From: Amycolatopsis sacchari
Lineage (GTDB): Bacteria; Actinomycetota; Actinomycetes; Mycobacteriales; Pseudonocardiaceae
Assembly: GCF_900114035.1 (NCBI RefSeq)
Contig: NZ_FORP01000032.1
Coordinates: 1 to 64,000 of the forward strand
DNA length: 64,000 nt
Reading direction: 5' to 3'
The notes beneath the pieces were generated by a model. It saw nothing but the letters and a program-made list of their open reading frames with translations. It was not told where the DNA came from and did no database searches. Shown here piece after piece: positions 8,980 to 16,537 of the stretch. How positions within the stretch are numbered: position 1 is the stretch's first letter; every line of letters begins with the position of its first letter. Made by a program: the position numbers and the translations under genes.

Positions 8980-9799
8980 CGCGGGCCACGTTCTCCAGGC
9001 GGCCCAGGCCGCTGATCTCGGTCACCACCCGCACGCCGTCGGACAGGTAGCGCGGCGGTTTGCGGGCGTGCCCGACACCGCCGGGAGTGCCCGTGGCGAT
9101 GACGTCGCCGGGCCGCAGCGTGACGATGGTGGACGCGTACCGGACCAGCTCGACGGGGTCGAACACGAGGTCGTCGGTGCCGGCCTTCTGCACCTGCTCG
9201 CCGTCCACCGAGCAGCTGAGGTCCAGTGCGGGCCGGGTACCGCCGGGCAGCTCGTCCGGCGTCACCAGGTACGGGCCGAAGGGCGTGGTGCCCTCGAACG
9301 TCTTGCCCTGCAACCACTCCGGCGACCGGTACTGCCAGTCCCGGGCCGTGATGTCGTTGAGGACGCTGAACCCGGCGATCGCCGCGGCGGCTTCCGCCTC
9401 GCTCGCGCGCCGCACCGTGGCACCGAGGACGACGGCCAGTTCGGCCTCCCAGTCCACCGCCTCCGACTCCGGCGGCAGGGCGATCGGGTCCGCGGGGCCG
9501 ACCAGCGCCTCGGGGAACTTGGCGAACAGGGTCGGATGGCGCGGCAGTTCGCGGCCCATCTCGAGGATGTGGGTGCGGTAGTTCAGGCCGACGCACAGGA
9601 TCTTGCCCGGCCGCGGCACGACCGGGGCCAGGTCCGCACCGGCCAGCGGCCGTTCGGGGGTGATCGCCTCGGCCCGGGCGCGCCAGTCCTCCTGGCTCAG
9701 CCAGGCTCCCACGTGGGGCGCACCGAGTTCGGCGTAGCGGTCGCCCTCGACGCGGACGGCGCGCGTGCCCTCGGCGGTGCGCAGGGTCGCGAGTTTCAC
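8966..9799 (-). CDS. Fumarylpyruvate hydrolase (FAH family)
   Basis: FAH-superfamily hydrolase, 277 residues, cleaving fumarylpyruvate to fumarate and pyruvate in the last step of gentisate degradation. Signatures are ILCVGLNYRTHILEMG, the metal-binding VDWEAELAVVLG, and DWQYRSPEWLQGKTFEGTTP. The C-terminal glycine-rich TGTPGGVGHARKPP is typical. The GTG start overlaps the gentisate dioxygenase stop as GTGA and removes an unrelated upstream extension. Two other FAH genes occur in this window (14466 and 31744), so the substrate is assigned from its position between gentisate dioxygenase and maleylpyruvate isomerase rather than from sequence alone. Confidence 0.87.
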   Translation of the reverse strand: MKLATLRTAEGTRAVRVEGDRYAELGAPHVGAWLSQEDWRARAEAITPERPLAGADLAPVVPRPGKILCVGLNYRTHILEMGRELPRHPTLFAKFPEALVGPADPIALPPESEAVDWEAELAVVLGATVRRASEAEAAAAIAGFSVLNDITARDWQYRSPEWLQGKTFEGTTPFGPYLVTPDELPGGTRPALDLSCSVDGEQVQKAGTDDLVFDPVELVRYASTIVTLRPGDVIATGTPGGVGHARKPPRYLSDGVRVVTEISGLGRLENVARDERA

Positions 9800-10872
9800 C
9801 GCTGCTGTCCTCCCACCTGCACCCGGTCGGCGTGCAGCCGCTCGAAGACCGGGGTGTCGCTGAACCGGAACAGGTCCAGCTGGGTGCCGGCGGCCAGTGT
9901 CAGCTCGGCCCAGGACGGCACGGCGAACAGGTCGCCGTGGTCGACGGCCCATTCCGCGTCACCGACGCGGACGGTGCCCGCCCCCTCGAACACCTGCCAC
10001 ACCGACGAGCCGACCTCACGCCGCGGGGCTGTCTCGACCCCGGCACGCAGCCGGTGGAACTCCGCGCGGATCGTGGGCATGACGTCGCCCCCGGTGGCGG
10101 GGTTGGTGAAGCGGACCGCGGCGTGACCGGGTTCCACGACCCCGGGGTGGTGCTCGTCCTCCAGTGCCAGCTGGTCGCTCAGCGCCGCATCCGTGTGCTC
10201 CCACCGGTAGGCGGCGAGCGGCGAGCTCACCGCGGGCGCGGGCTGCGACACCGGGCGCAGGCCGGGGTGGCCCCACAGCCGCTCCGCCCGCGAGCGGTCC
10301 GGGGTTTCGGTGCTGGACACCTGGTCCGGGCCGAACTCGAAGAACGCCGAGCCGGTGTAGTGCACGAACGGGATGTCCAAGCCGTCGATCCAGGCCATCG
10401 GCTCACGGGAGGTGTTGTGGTGGCCGTGGAAGTGCCAGCCCGGGGTCAGCAGGAAATCCCCGCGCCGCATGGCCACCGGATCGCCGTCGACCACGGTCCA
10501 CACGCCCTCGCCCTCGACGACGAACCGGAAGGCGTTCTGCGTGTGCCGGTGCTCCGGGGCGTTCTCGCCCGGGCCGAGGTACTGGATCGCCGCCCACAGC
10601 GTCGGGGTCGCGTACGGCGCGCCCCCGAGGCCCGGGTTGGCCAGTGCGATGGCACGGCGCTCACCGCCACGCCCGACCGGCACCAGCTCACCCGCCTTCT
10701 CCGCCAGCGGGAGCAGGGTCTGCCACCGCCACACGTGCGGGCGCATCGCCGGCGACGGGGAGGCCGGCATCAGATCCCCGATCTCCGTCCACAGTGGAAC
10801 GAGCAGTTCCTTCTCGAAGCCCCGGTACAGCTCGTCGAGCTCCGGGGACGGGTCCGGCTGGTTGCTGGCCAT
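9796..10872 (-). CDS. Gentisate 1,2-dioxygenase
   Basis: Bicupin Fe(II) ring-cleavage dioxygenase, 358 residues, opening gentisate between C1 and C2 to maleylpyruvate. The N-terminal cupin has EHRHTQNAFRFVVEGEG with H108 and H110 as iron ligands, and WHFHGHHN near residue 147 supplies the third histidine. The second cupin (QVFEGAGTVRVGDAEWAVDHGD) lacks the full ligand set, as is usual in the family. It is the first gene of the operon and its ATG follows GGAAGGAGCC. It is transcribed divergently from the IclR gene across 76 bases, so that regulator very likely controls it. Confidence 0.92.
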   Translation of the reverse strand: MASNQPDPSPELDELYRGFEKELLVPLWTEIGDLMPASPSPAMRPHVWRWQTLLPLAEKAGELVPVGRGGERRAIALANPGLGGAPYATPTLWAAIQYLGPGENAPEHRHTQNAFRFVVEGEGVWTVVDGDPVAMRRGDFLLTPGWHFHGHHNTSREPMAWIDGLDIPFVHYTGSAFFEFGPDQVSSTETPDRSRAERLWGHPGLRPVSQPAPAVSSPLAAYRWEHTDAALSDQLALEDEHHPGVVEPGHAAVRFTNPATGGDVMPTIRAEFHRLRAGVETAPRREVGSSVWQVFEGAGTVRVGDAEWAVDHGDLFAVPSWAELTLAAGTQLDLFRFSDTPVFERLHADRVQVGGQQR

Positions 10873-10948
10873 GACGTGGCGGCTCCTTCCTGGCGTACCG
10901 GAGGGAAACTTAAGGCACGTTCTGGGCCAAGGGATCTAGGATTCTGCT
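10873..10948. promoter_or_regulatory. Divergent gentisate/IclR promoter region
   Basis: 76 bases between gentisate dioxygenase and the IclR gene. On the plus strand TAGGAT at 10937-10942 lies six bases before the GTG of the regulator. This is the spacing expected if transcription starts at the GTG itself, giving a leaderless mRNA. No perfect palindrome was found; the IclR operator is presumably within this stretch. Confidence 0.45.
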
Positions 10949-11686
10949 GTGAAGAACAAGCCTCCTTACGCGATCGACTCGGTCGACCACGCGCTCCACC
11001 TCGCCACCCTGCTGCAGCAGGAGGGGCCGATGGGGGTGTCGGAAGCGGCGGAGCGGCTGGGTGTCTCCCGCTCCACGGCACACCGGCTGCTGGCGATGCT
11101 GGTGTACCGGGACTTCGCCGAGCAGGGGCCGGACCGCCGGTACCAGGCCGGTCCCGTGCTCCGGCCCGCGGACCCCGTCGCCGCGCCGGTCGCGGTGCTG
11201 CGGCAGGCCGCGATGCCGCACCTGCGGGCACTGGTGGCGCGCCTGCGGGAAACCGTCAACCTCCAGGTCCTCGCCGGTACCGAGGTGCGGTTCCTGGCGA
11301 CCGTGGAGTGCGACCAGGTCCTGCGGGTCGGTGACCGGGCCGGGCGGGTGCTGCCCGCGCACCTGACCTCCGGCGGCAAGGCCGTGCTGGCCGCGCTGCC
11401 GCCCGCCGAGCTGACCCACCGGTACACCGGCACCGACGTCAACCTCACCCGGCTGCGGCGCGAGCTGGGGCTGGTGCGCAAGCGCGGCTTCGCGATCAAC
11501 GACCAGCTGACCGAGCTCGGCCTCACCGCCGTCGGGGTCGCGATCCCCTGGCCGGCGGGCCAGCCCCCCGCCGCTGCGCTGTCCCTGGCGCTACCCTCGG
11601 CCCGCTTCGACCACGACCTGCTCCCGGCCTGGGTCGCCGCGCTGTCCGCCACGGCGACCGCGGTCGCCGGCGAACTCTCGGCGTGA
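10949..11686 (+). CDS. IclR-family regulator of the gentisate operon
   Basis: 245-residue IclR transcription factor. The N-terminal winged helix carries GVSEAAERLGVSRSTAHRLL at about residues 28-47. The C-terminal effector domain carries RETVNLQVLAGTEVRFLATV and GRVLPAHLTSGGKAVLAALP. A GTG start with TAGGAT only six bases upstream suggests a leaderless transcript. It is divergent from the gentisate genes, and the expected effector would be 3-hydroxybenzoate, gentisate or a ring-fission product (inference). Its stop TGA abuts the TCA of the convergent GntR gene, forming TGATCA with no intergenic base. Confidence 0.88.
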   Translation: MKNKPPYAIDSVDHALHLATLLQQEGPMGVSEAAERLGVSRSTAHRLLAMLVYRDFAEQGPDRRYQAGPVLRPADPVAAPVAVLRQAAMPHLRALVARLRETVNLQVLAGTEVRFLATVECDQVLRVGDRAGRVLPAHLTSGGKAVLAALPPAELTHRYTGTDVNLTRLRRELGLVRKRGFAINDQLTELGLTAVGVAIPWPAGQPPAAALSLALPSARFDHDLLPAWVAALSATATAVAGELSA

Positions 11687-12439
11687 TCAGGCGGGGCCGG
11701 GAACGTGGTTCGACAACCGCTGGGTCGTGTTGTGCTCGGCGATGATGTCGAGGGCCCTGACGTCCCCGTCGGCGATCGCGTCGACCAGTGCCGCGTGCAG
11801 CCGGTAGCGGTCCTCGATGAACTCCGGCAGCGGCTGCCCCTCACCCGGCTGCACCGACAGCAGGTGCGCCTCGACCATCTCGAGCAGGTTGAGGTAGAGC
11901 GGACGCAGGATCGGGCTGGGGCTGACCTCGGCGATCCGCGCGTGCAGTGCCCAGTTCGCCCGGATGAACGCCGTCCCGTCGCAGTCCTGCGCCGCCTCCT
12001 TCATCTTCCGGAGTTCGGCCCGCATCGCCGCGATGTCCTTGGCCGAGGCGTGCTTCAGCGCGTCCTCGACGAGGAGCGGGTCGAGCGCGTCGCGGAGGCG
12101 GATGGCGTCGGCCACCGAAGCGGCGTCCTGGTCGACCGCCAGCATCGAGTTGCCCAGCCGCACCAGTGGTGACTGCTGGTCGACGAACAGCCCGCCACCG
12201 GGACCCGACTTCACCCGGACGATGCCCCGCTGCTGCGCCATCCGCAGGGCCTCGTTGAAGGTGCCGACCGACACCCCGCAGTGGGCGCGGATGTCGTCCT
12301 TCGTGCCCAGCCGGTCCCCCGGTTCCAGGTTCGCGGCCAGCGCCGCGATCTCCTCCGCGGCGCGTTCCGGCGCCGTGAGGGTGCGCCAGCGCCGCGGCTC
12401 CCAGTCCTCCCTGCGCAGCGCGGGGATGTCGGCAGTCAT
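11687..12439 (-). CDS. GntR-family regulator, FadR/FCD type
   Basis: About 250 residues. The winged helix spans roughly residues 20-90 (DIRAHCGVSVGTFNEALRMAQQRGIVRV) and is followed by the all-helical FCD effector domain with the metal-binding style histidines RANWALHARIAEVSP and DRYRLHAALVDAIADGD. The ATG at 12439 (MTADIPALRRED) was chosen; a GTG four codons upstream is possible. It diverges from the flavin reductase gene. The 144-bp intergenic region holds two copies of a CATG-centred palindrome plus a third dyad, so it probably represses the flavin reductase-oxygenase module and itself. The ligand is unknown, presumably an aromatic acid or cleavage product. Confidence 0.87.
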   Translation of the reverse strand: MTADIPALRREDWEPRRWRTLTAPERAAEEIAALAANLEPGDRLGTKDDIRAHCGVSVGTFNEALRMAQQRGIVRVKSGPGGGLFVDQQSPLVRLGNSMLAVDQDAASVADAIRLRDALDPLLVEDALKHASAKDIAAMRAELRKMKEAAQDCDGTAFIRANWALHARIAEVSPSPILRPLYLNLLEMVEAHLLSVQPGEGQPLPEFIEDRYRLHAALVDAIADGDVRALDIIAEHNTTQRLSNHVPGPA

Positions 12440-12463
12440 CGCAGGTAGCACCCTTCACCCGTC

Positions 12464-12561
12464 GGACGAAATCCAGCATGACGAATTTTGCCAGACCTGT
12501 TGACAGGTGAACAGTCCCCCTCCCAGACTTGCGGACAGAATTCAGCATGGTGGATTTGGCC
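12464..12561. promoter_or_regulatory. Two direct-repeat palindromic operators flanking a third dyad
   Basis: A 29-base element GGAC-GAA-TCAGCATG-type occurs at 12464-12492 and again at 12533-12561 in the same orientation with 20 or more identities. Each is itself an imperfect palindrome centred on CATG (AAATnCnnCATGnnGnATTT in the first copy). Between them ACCTGT-TG-ACAGGT at 12495-12508 is a perfect 6-bp dyad. This is the likely operator cluster of the adjacent GntR regulator. Confidence 0.6.
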
Positions 12562-12583
12562 GTGCTTGCCAATGGAGGCAAAC

Positions 12584-13102
12584 ATGCTCGACCAGCACTT
12601 CCGCGATCTCATGGCAGGGGTCTGCGCTCCGGTCACCGTGGTCACCACCTCCGACGAGGACGGCCCGCACGGCGCCACGGTCAGCTCGCTGGCCTCGGTC
12701 TCGCTGCGGCCGGCGCTCCTGTCGATCGCGCTGGACCGGCGGTCCGGCCTGCTGTCGAGGATCACCGGGAGCGGGCGCTTCGGGATCAACGTGCTCAACG
12801 CGGGCCAGGAGGACGTCGCGACGGCGTTCGCCCGCAGGGACGTGGACCGGTTCGCGGTCACCGGCTGGTCCCCCTCCCACGGGCTGCCGCGCCTGGACGG
12901 CACCGCCGGCTGGGCCGCGTGCGATCTCTGGCAGACCGTCGAGGCCGGTGACCACCTCATCCTCGTCGGCCGCGTGACCCACGCGGCGTCCGTCCAGCTC
13001 GCGCCGCTCGTCTACGGCTACCGCACCTTCGGCACCCACTCGCGGTTCAGCAGCCGGCCACGACGGCCGATCGCCGACCACATCGCCGCACTGTCCTGTT
13101 GA
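12584..13102 (+). CDS. Flavin reductase (two-component monooxygenase reductase)
   Basis: NAD(P)H:FMN/FAD reductase of the flavin-reductase-like (HpaC/HsaB) family, 172 residues, with the split-barrel signature VCAPVTVVTTSDEDGPHGAT followed by SSLASVSLRPALLSIALDRR and SGRFGINVLN. It would supply reduced flavin to the oxygenase encoded next. The ATG at 12584 was chosen because GGAGG lies seven bases upstream and homologous proteins begin near LDQHFRDLMAGVCAPV; the open frame extends 32 codons further with unrelated sequence that runs through the operator. The gene is 31 bases before the oxygenase gene, which begins after AAGGACCCCAGGAG. Confidence 0.88.
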   Translation: MLDQHFRDLMAGVCAPVTVVTTSDEDGPHGATVSSLASVSLRPALLSIALDRRSGLLSRITGSGRFGINVLNAGQEDVATAFARRDVDRFAVTGWSPSHGLPRLDGTAGWAACDLWQTVEAGDHLILVGRVTHAASVQLAPLVYGYRTFGTHSRFSSRPRRPIADHIAALSC

Positions 13103-13133
13103 GACAGCCACCGGAAGGACCCCAGGAGAACCG

Positions 13134-14342
13134 ATGACAGCACAGACCACCTCCCCCGCCCCGGCCGTCCCCAGCACGTCCGAGCTCGTCGCGCGCGCCC
13201 GTGACCTCAAACCGCTGCTGAGCAAGAACGCCGCCGCCGGTGAGACCGACCGCAGGGTCGTCGAGGAGAGCATCCAGGCGATGACCGACGCCGGGTTGTT
13301 CAAGTTGGCCGTGCCCAGGCGCTACGGCGGATACGAGACGTCCATGCGCACGATGCTCGACGTGTCGGCGGCGGTCGCGGAAGCCGACGGGGGCACCTCG
13401 TGGGTGCTGACGCTGACGAACGTGTGCGCCTGGCTGACGGGCCTGTTCCCGGCGCGGGCCCAGGACGACGTGTTCGGCGCCGACCCGGAGGCCAAGGTGT
13501 CCGGCGTGCTCACCCCGACCGCGGAGACCGTCAAGGTCGACGGCGGCTGGCGGGTGACCGGGAAGTGGTACTACAACTCCGGGTCCTGGCACGCCACCTG
13601 GGCGGCGCTGGGCGTCCCCCTCACCGACGAGACGGGCGAAGTGGTCGACCAGGCCCTGGTGCTGATCCCCCGGGCGGACCTGGAGCTCGAGGACACCTGG
13701 TTCGTCGCGGGCATGCGGTCCAGCGGCAGCAACTGCCTCGTCGCCGAGAACGTCTTCGTGCCCGAGCACCGCGTGATGCGGGTGCCGGCGGCCCTCGTCG
13801 GCGAGTACCCGACCGAGCACAAGGACACCGAGGCGTTCTACCGGTCCGCGTTCGTCCCCGTGCTCGCGCTGGTGCTCGTCGGGCCGCAGCTGGGCATGGG
13901 CCGGGCCGCGCTGGAGCTGGTGGTGGACAAGGCGGCGAAGAAGCCGATCTCGTACACGTTCTTCGCCGCGCAGCGGGATTCGACGGCGTTCCAGCTGCAG
14001 ATCGCCGAAGCGGCGCGACTGATCGACACCGCGCACCTGCACGCCTACCGGGCCGCCGACGACATCGACGAGGCCGCCGCGCGCGGCGTCTACCCCGACC
14101 TCCTCACCCGCGCCCGCGTGCGGTCGGACACCGGCTACGTGGCGGAATGCGTCACCCGCGCCATCGAAATCCTGCTGTACGCGCACGGCGCCGGCTCGTT
14201 CGCCGAGGTGAACCCGCTGCAACGCATCTGGCGCGATTCCGCGACCGCGGCACGCCACGCCGTCGTGAGCCCCGCGGTGAGCTACGAGGTGTACGGCAAG
14301 GCGCTGCTCGGCGTCGACGAGACCATCACCCCCCTGGTGTGA
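13134..14342 (+). CDS. FMN-dependent aromatic monooxygenase, oxygenase component
   Basis: 402-residue member of the acyl-CoA-dehydrogenase-fold group D flavin monooxygenases (HsaA, DszC and 4-hydroxyphenylacetate hydroxylase C2 relatives). Visible are the N-terminal helical segment DAGLFKLAVPRRYGGYETSM, the central DGGTSWVLTLTNVCAWL, the beta-domain VDGGWRVTGKWYYNSGSWHA and the C-terminal RIWRDSATAARHAVVSPAVS. Loss of acyl-CoA catalytic features and the adjacent flavin reductase indicate hydroxylation, probably of a phenol to a catechol. The following extradiol dioxygenase and FAH hydrolase fit a meta-cleavage route like HsaAB-HsaC in steroid degradation. The substrate is not determined by the sequence. 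Confidence 0.85.
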   Translation: MTAQTTSPAPAVPSTSELVARARDLKPLLSKNAAAGETDRRVVEESIQAMTDAGLFKLAVPRRYGGYETSMRTMLDVSAAVAEADGGTSWVLTLTNVCAWLTGLFPARAQDDVFGADPEAKVSGVLTPTAETVKVDGGWRVTGKWYYNSGSWHATWAALGVPLTDETGEVVDQALVLIPRADLELEDTWFVAGMRSSGSNCLVAENVFVPEHRVMRVPAALVGEYPTEHKDTEAFYRSAFVPVLALVLVGPQLGMGRAALELVVDKAAKKPISYTFFAAQRDSTAFQLQIAEAARLIDTAHLHAYRAADDIDEAAARGVYPDLLTRARVRSDTGYVAECVTRAIEILLYAHGAGSFAEVNPLQRIWRDSATAARHAVVSPAVSYEVYGKALLGVDETITPLV

Positions 14343-14343
14343 G

Positions 14344-14469
14344 GTGATCACCTTGTACCACCCGGAGCACAAGGACATCATCGCCCGGCACGTCACGTCC
14401 ATGGTCGCCGAACGACACGGCGTCCAGTTCGCCGACGTGACCACCGGCCCGAACCAGGAGAACCCATGA
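14344..14469 (+). CDS. Candidate small ORF, 38-41 residues, coupled to FAH gene
   Basis: This short frame fills the 124 bases between the oxygenase stop and the FAH start and ends with its TGA overlapping the FAH ATG (ATGA). It reads from GTG (or better from TTG at 14353, eight bases after GAGG) through YHPEHKDIIARHVTSMVAER and HGVQFADVTTGPNQENP. The composition is protein-like, with charged helix-forming residues and GC-rich third positions. I recognise no family. It could be a leader for translational coupling, a small partner subunit, or a remnant of a larger gene. Confidence 0.4.
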   Translation: MITLYHPEHKDIIARHVTSMVAERHGVQFADVTTGPNQENP

Positions 14470-15323
14470 GATTGGCCAATGTGGACGGTCGTGCCGTCCT
14501 GCTCACCGCCGACGACCGCGGGGTGGACGTGGAGTCCGCCAGCGGGGGCAAGTTCGGCCCCGGCCTGCCCGGGATCTACGAGGACTGGAAGGGGTTCCGC
14601 GCGTGGGCCGAGTCGGCCGACACCTCGGGGGCCGCGCCCTTCACCCGCGCGCGGCTGGGGTCGCCCTCACCGGAACCGCGGCAGATCGTGGCGGTCGGGC
14701 TGAACTACCGCGAGCACGCGGCCGAGTCCGGGTTCGCCGTGCCGGACCGGCTGCCGCCGGTGTTCACCAAGTTCGACAGCAGCCTCAGCGGGCCCGACAC
14801 CGAGGTGGTGCTCCCGCCCGGCGGGCACACCGACTGGGAGGTCGAGCTCGTGGTCGTCATCGGGGAGCGCATGGCGAAAGTCCGCGTCGAGGAGGCTTGG
14901 GACCACGTCGCGGGACTCACCGTCGGACAGGACCTGTCCGAGCGCGTCTCCCAGCTGGCGGGGCCCGCGCCGCAGTTCAGCCTCGGCAAGTCCTACCCCG
15001 GTTTCGCCCCGGTCGGCCCGTGGCTGGTGACCCCCGATTCGGTGCCGGACAAGGACGATCTCGAACTCGGCTGCTCGCTCGACGGCGAGGTCGTGCAGCA
15101 GGGCCGCACGAAGGACCTGATCTTCCCGGTCGCCGAGCTGCTGTCGAAGCTCTCGCAGACGATCGTGCTCCACCCCGGCGACCTCGTCTTCACGGGCACC
15201 CCCGCCGGAGTCGGCCAGGGCAGGCAGCCCCAGCGGTTCATCCGGCCCGGCGAGAAGCTGCACAGCTGGATCGAGGGCATCGGCGAGCTCAACCAGACTT
15301 TCACCGACGCGCGGGAGGGATGA
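14466..15323 (+). CDS. FAH-family hydrolase of the meta-cleavage module
   Basis: 285-residue fumarylacetoacetate-hydrolase-superfamily protein. The catalytic domain shows QIVAVGLNYREHAAESG, the acidic metal ligands in TDWEVELVVVIGE, and FSLGKSYPGFAPVGPWLVTP; TGTPAGVGQGRQP closes the active site. Members hydrolyse or decarboxylate 2-oxo-acid ring-fission products. Lying between the FMN oxygenase and the extradiol dioxygenase, it probably acts on the ring-cleavage product of the enzyme encoded next, replacing the alpha/beta-hydrolase used in many meta pathways. The ATG overlaps the upstream small ORF as ATGA, and the stop is one base before the dioxygenase ATG. Confidence 0.85.
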   Translation: MRLANVDGRAVLLTADDRGVDVESASGGKFGPGLPGIYEDWKGFRAWAESADTSGAAPFTRARLGSPSPEPRQIVAVGLNYREHAAESGFAVPDRLPPVFTKFDSSLSGPDTEVVLPPGGHTDWEVELVVVIGERMAKVRVEEAWDHVAGLTVGQDLSERVSQLAGPAPQFSLGKSYPGFAPVGPWLVTPDSVPDKDDLELGCSLDGEVVQQGRTKDLIFPVAELLSKLSQTIVLHPGDLVFTGTPAGVGQGRQPQRFIRPGEKLHSWIEGIGELNQTFTDAREG

Positions 15324-15324
15324 C

Positions 15325-16245
15325 ATGAGCCTGCACAGACTCACCAGCGTCACCATCGGGGTACCCGACCTCGAGGCCACGATCGCGTACTACACTGAGT
15401 TCGGGCTCGACCACCGCGGCCAGGGGGTGTTCGCCACGCAGGACGGCGGCGAGCAGCTGCGCCTGGTGCGCACCCCGGTCCGGCGGCTCGTGGAGCTCGG
15501 CGTCGGGGTCGACGACACCGACGACATCGCCCGGATCGCGGTCCAGCTGGAGCGGCTCGGGGTGCCCAGGGACTTCGACAGCAACGTGCTGCGCGCCACC
15601 GAACCCGTCACCGGTGCGGTCGTCCGGGTCGAGGTCGCGCCGCGGATCGCACAGGCGCCGGTTCCGGCCACGCCGTACAACGGTCCCGGCCGCACCGAAC
15701 GCCGCGGCCGCGCTCCCGGCGTGGTCCGGACGACCCGTGTGCAGCCGAAGAAACTCGGCCACACGGTGCTCGGCACGACCAACCTCCAGGCGACGATGGG
15801 CTTTTTCACCGAGGGCATCGGGTTCAAGGTCAGCGACTACATCGGCGACAAGGGCGCGTTCATGCGCTGCTCGGTCGACCACCACAACGTGCTGGCCATG
15901 GCGGCGCCGGTGAACTTCCTGCACCACACCAGCTGGCAGGTCGACGACGTCGACGACGTCGGCCGCGGTGCCTGCGCCATGCTCGAAGGCCACCCCGAGC
16001 GGCACGTGTGGGGGCTGGGCCGCCACCACGCGGGATCGAACTTCTTCTGGTACCTCAAGGATCCCGCGGGCAACTTCTCCGAGTACTACTCCGACATGGA
16101 CTGCATCCCCGAGGACGACATCTGGAAACCCGAGGTGTGGGAAGGGGCCAAGGGCCTGTTCAACTGGGGCCCGCCGCCGCCTCCGTCGTTCCTGCAGCCG
16201 GAGGACCTGGCCGAGTTGATGACGGGACAGCATGCCCCCCGCTGA
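15325..16245 (+). CDS. Type I extradiol dioxygenase (VOC superfamily)
   Basis: 306-residue two-domain vicinal-oxygen-chelate protein. The N-terminal domain (LTSVTIGVPDLEATIAYYTE) has no metal site. The C-terminal domain carries the expected Fe/Mn triad: a histidine in KKLGHTVLGTTN, one in FLHHTSWQVDDVDD, and a glutamate in NFSEYYSDMD. SNFFWYLKDPAGN is typical of catechol 2,3-dioxygenase-like enzymes. It follows the FAH hydrolase by one base, and the preceding oxygenase would make its catechol. A proline-rich GPPPPPSF segment near the C-terminus is unusual. The ring substrate is unknown. Confidence 0.87.
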   Translation: MSLHRLTSVTIGVPDLEATIAYYTEFGLDHRGQGVFATQDGGEQLRLVRTPVRRLVELGVGVDDTDDIARIAVQLERLGVPRDFDSNVLRATEPVTGAVVRVEVAPRIAQAPVPATPYNGPGRTERRGRAPGVVRTTRVQPKKLGHTVLGTTNLQATMGFFTEGIGFKVSDYIGDKGAFMRCSVDHHNVLAMAAPVNFLHHTSWQVDDVDDVGRGACAMLEGHPERHVWGLGRHHAGSNFFWYLKDPAGNFSEYYSDMDCIPEDDIWKPEVWEGAKGLFNWGPPPPPSFLQPEDLAELMTGQHAPR

Positions 16246-16342
16246 CGGCACCGGCGACGACCTGTGCGAGGTTCCCGGCGAGCTGCTGGAAGCACTGCAC
16301 GAGGTCGTCGCCGGACGGCAGCCGCCGGTCTGTCCACAGTAG
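16232..16342 (+). CDS. Candidate small ORF, 36 residues
   Basis: An ATG 14 bases inside the 3' end of the extradiol dioxygenase gene opens a 37-codon frame (MPPADGTGDDLCEVPGELL then EALHEVVAGRQPPVCPQ) that stops at TAG. The middle looks like an amphipathic acidic helix and codon bias is typical of the region, but no family is recognised and there is no independent ribosome binding site. It could be a translationally coupled small protein or chance. Confidence 0.25.
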   Translation: MPPADGTGDDLCEVPGELLEALHEVVAGRQPPVCPQ

Positions 16343-16537
16343 ACGCTACGGCTTGTTCCGCACGGCAGAATTCCGGGCCGCCGCTTGTGGAACCCGGCTA
16401 TCGTGCAAAAGAGCCCGGTAGCACCCAGGGAGGCAGCCATGAGCCGTGATCTGCACGTCAGGCCTCCTCCCGCGACGGATCGATGCCGTCCACTCCCGGA
16501 CCTCCGTCTTCCAGGCGCCGGCACAGCTCACCGATGA
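16340..16537 (+). other. Orphan promoter-RBS-start without a gene
   Basis: After the last meta-module ORF comes AGACGCTACGGCTTGT, then about 80 bases, then AGGGAGG six bases before an ATG at 16439. That frame (MSRDLHVRPPPATDRCRP) ends after 32 codons inside the convergent MarR gene. The arrangement of strong ribosome binding site and start with almost no gene suggests the 5' stump of a gene lost when the MarR-cupin module was inserted. It may instead be fortuitous. Confidence 0.3.

Noticed and set aside
16338-16360. AGACGCTACGGCTTGT as a fourth copy of the CTACGGTT operator.
   Set aside because: Only one arm matches, the N6 spacing is not kept, and it lies upstream of no intact gene.
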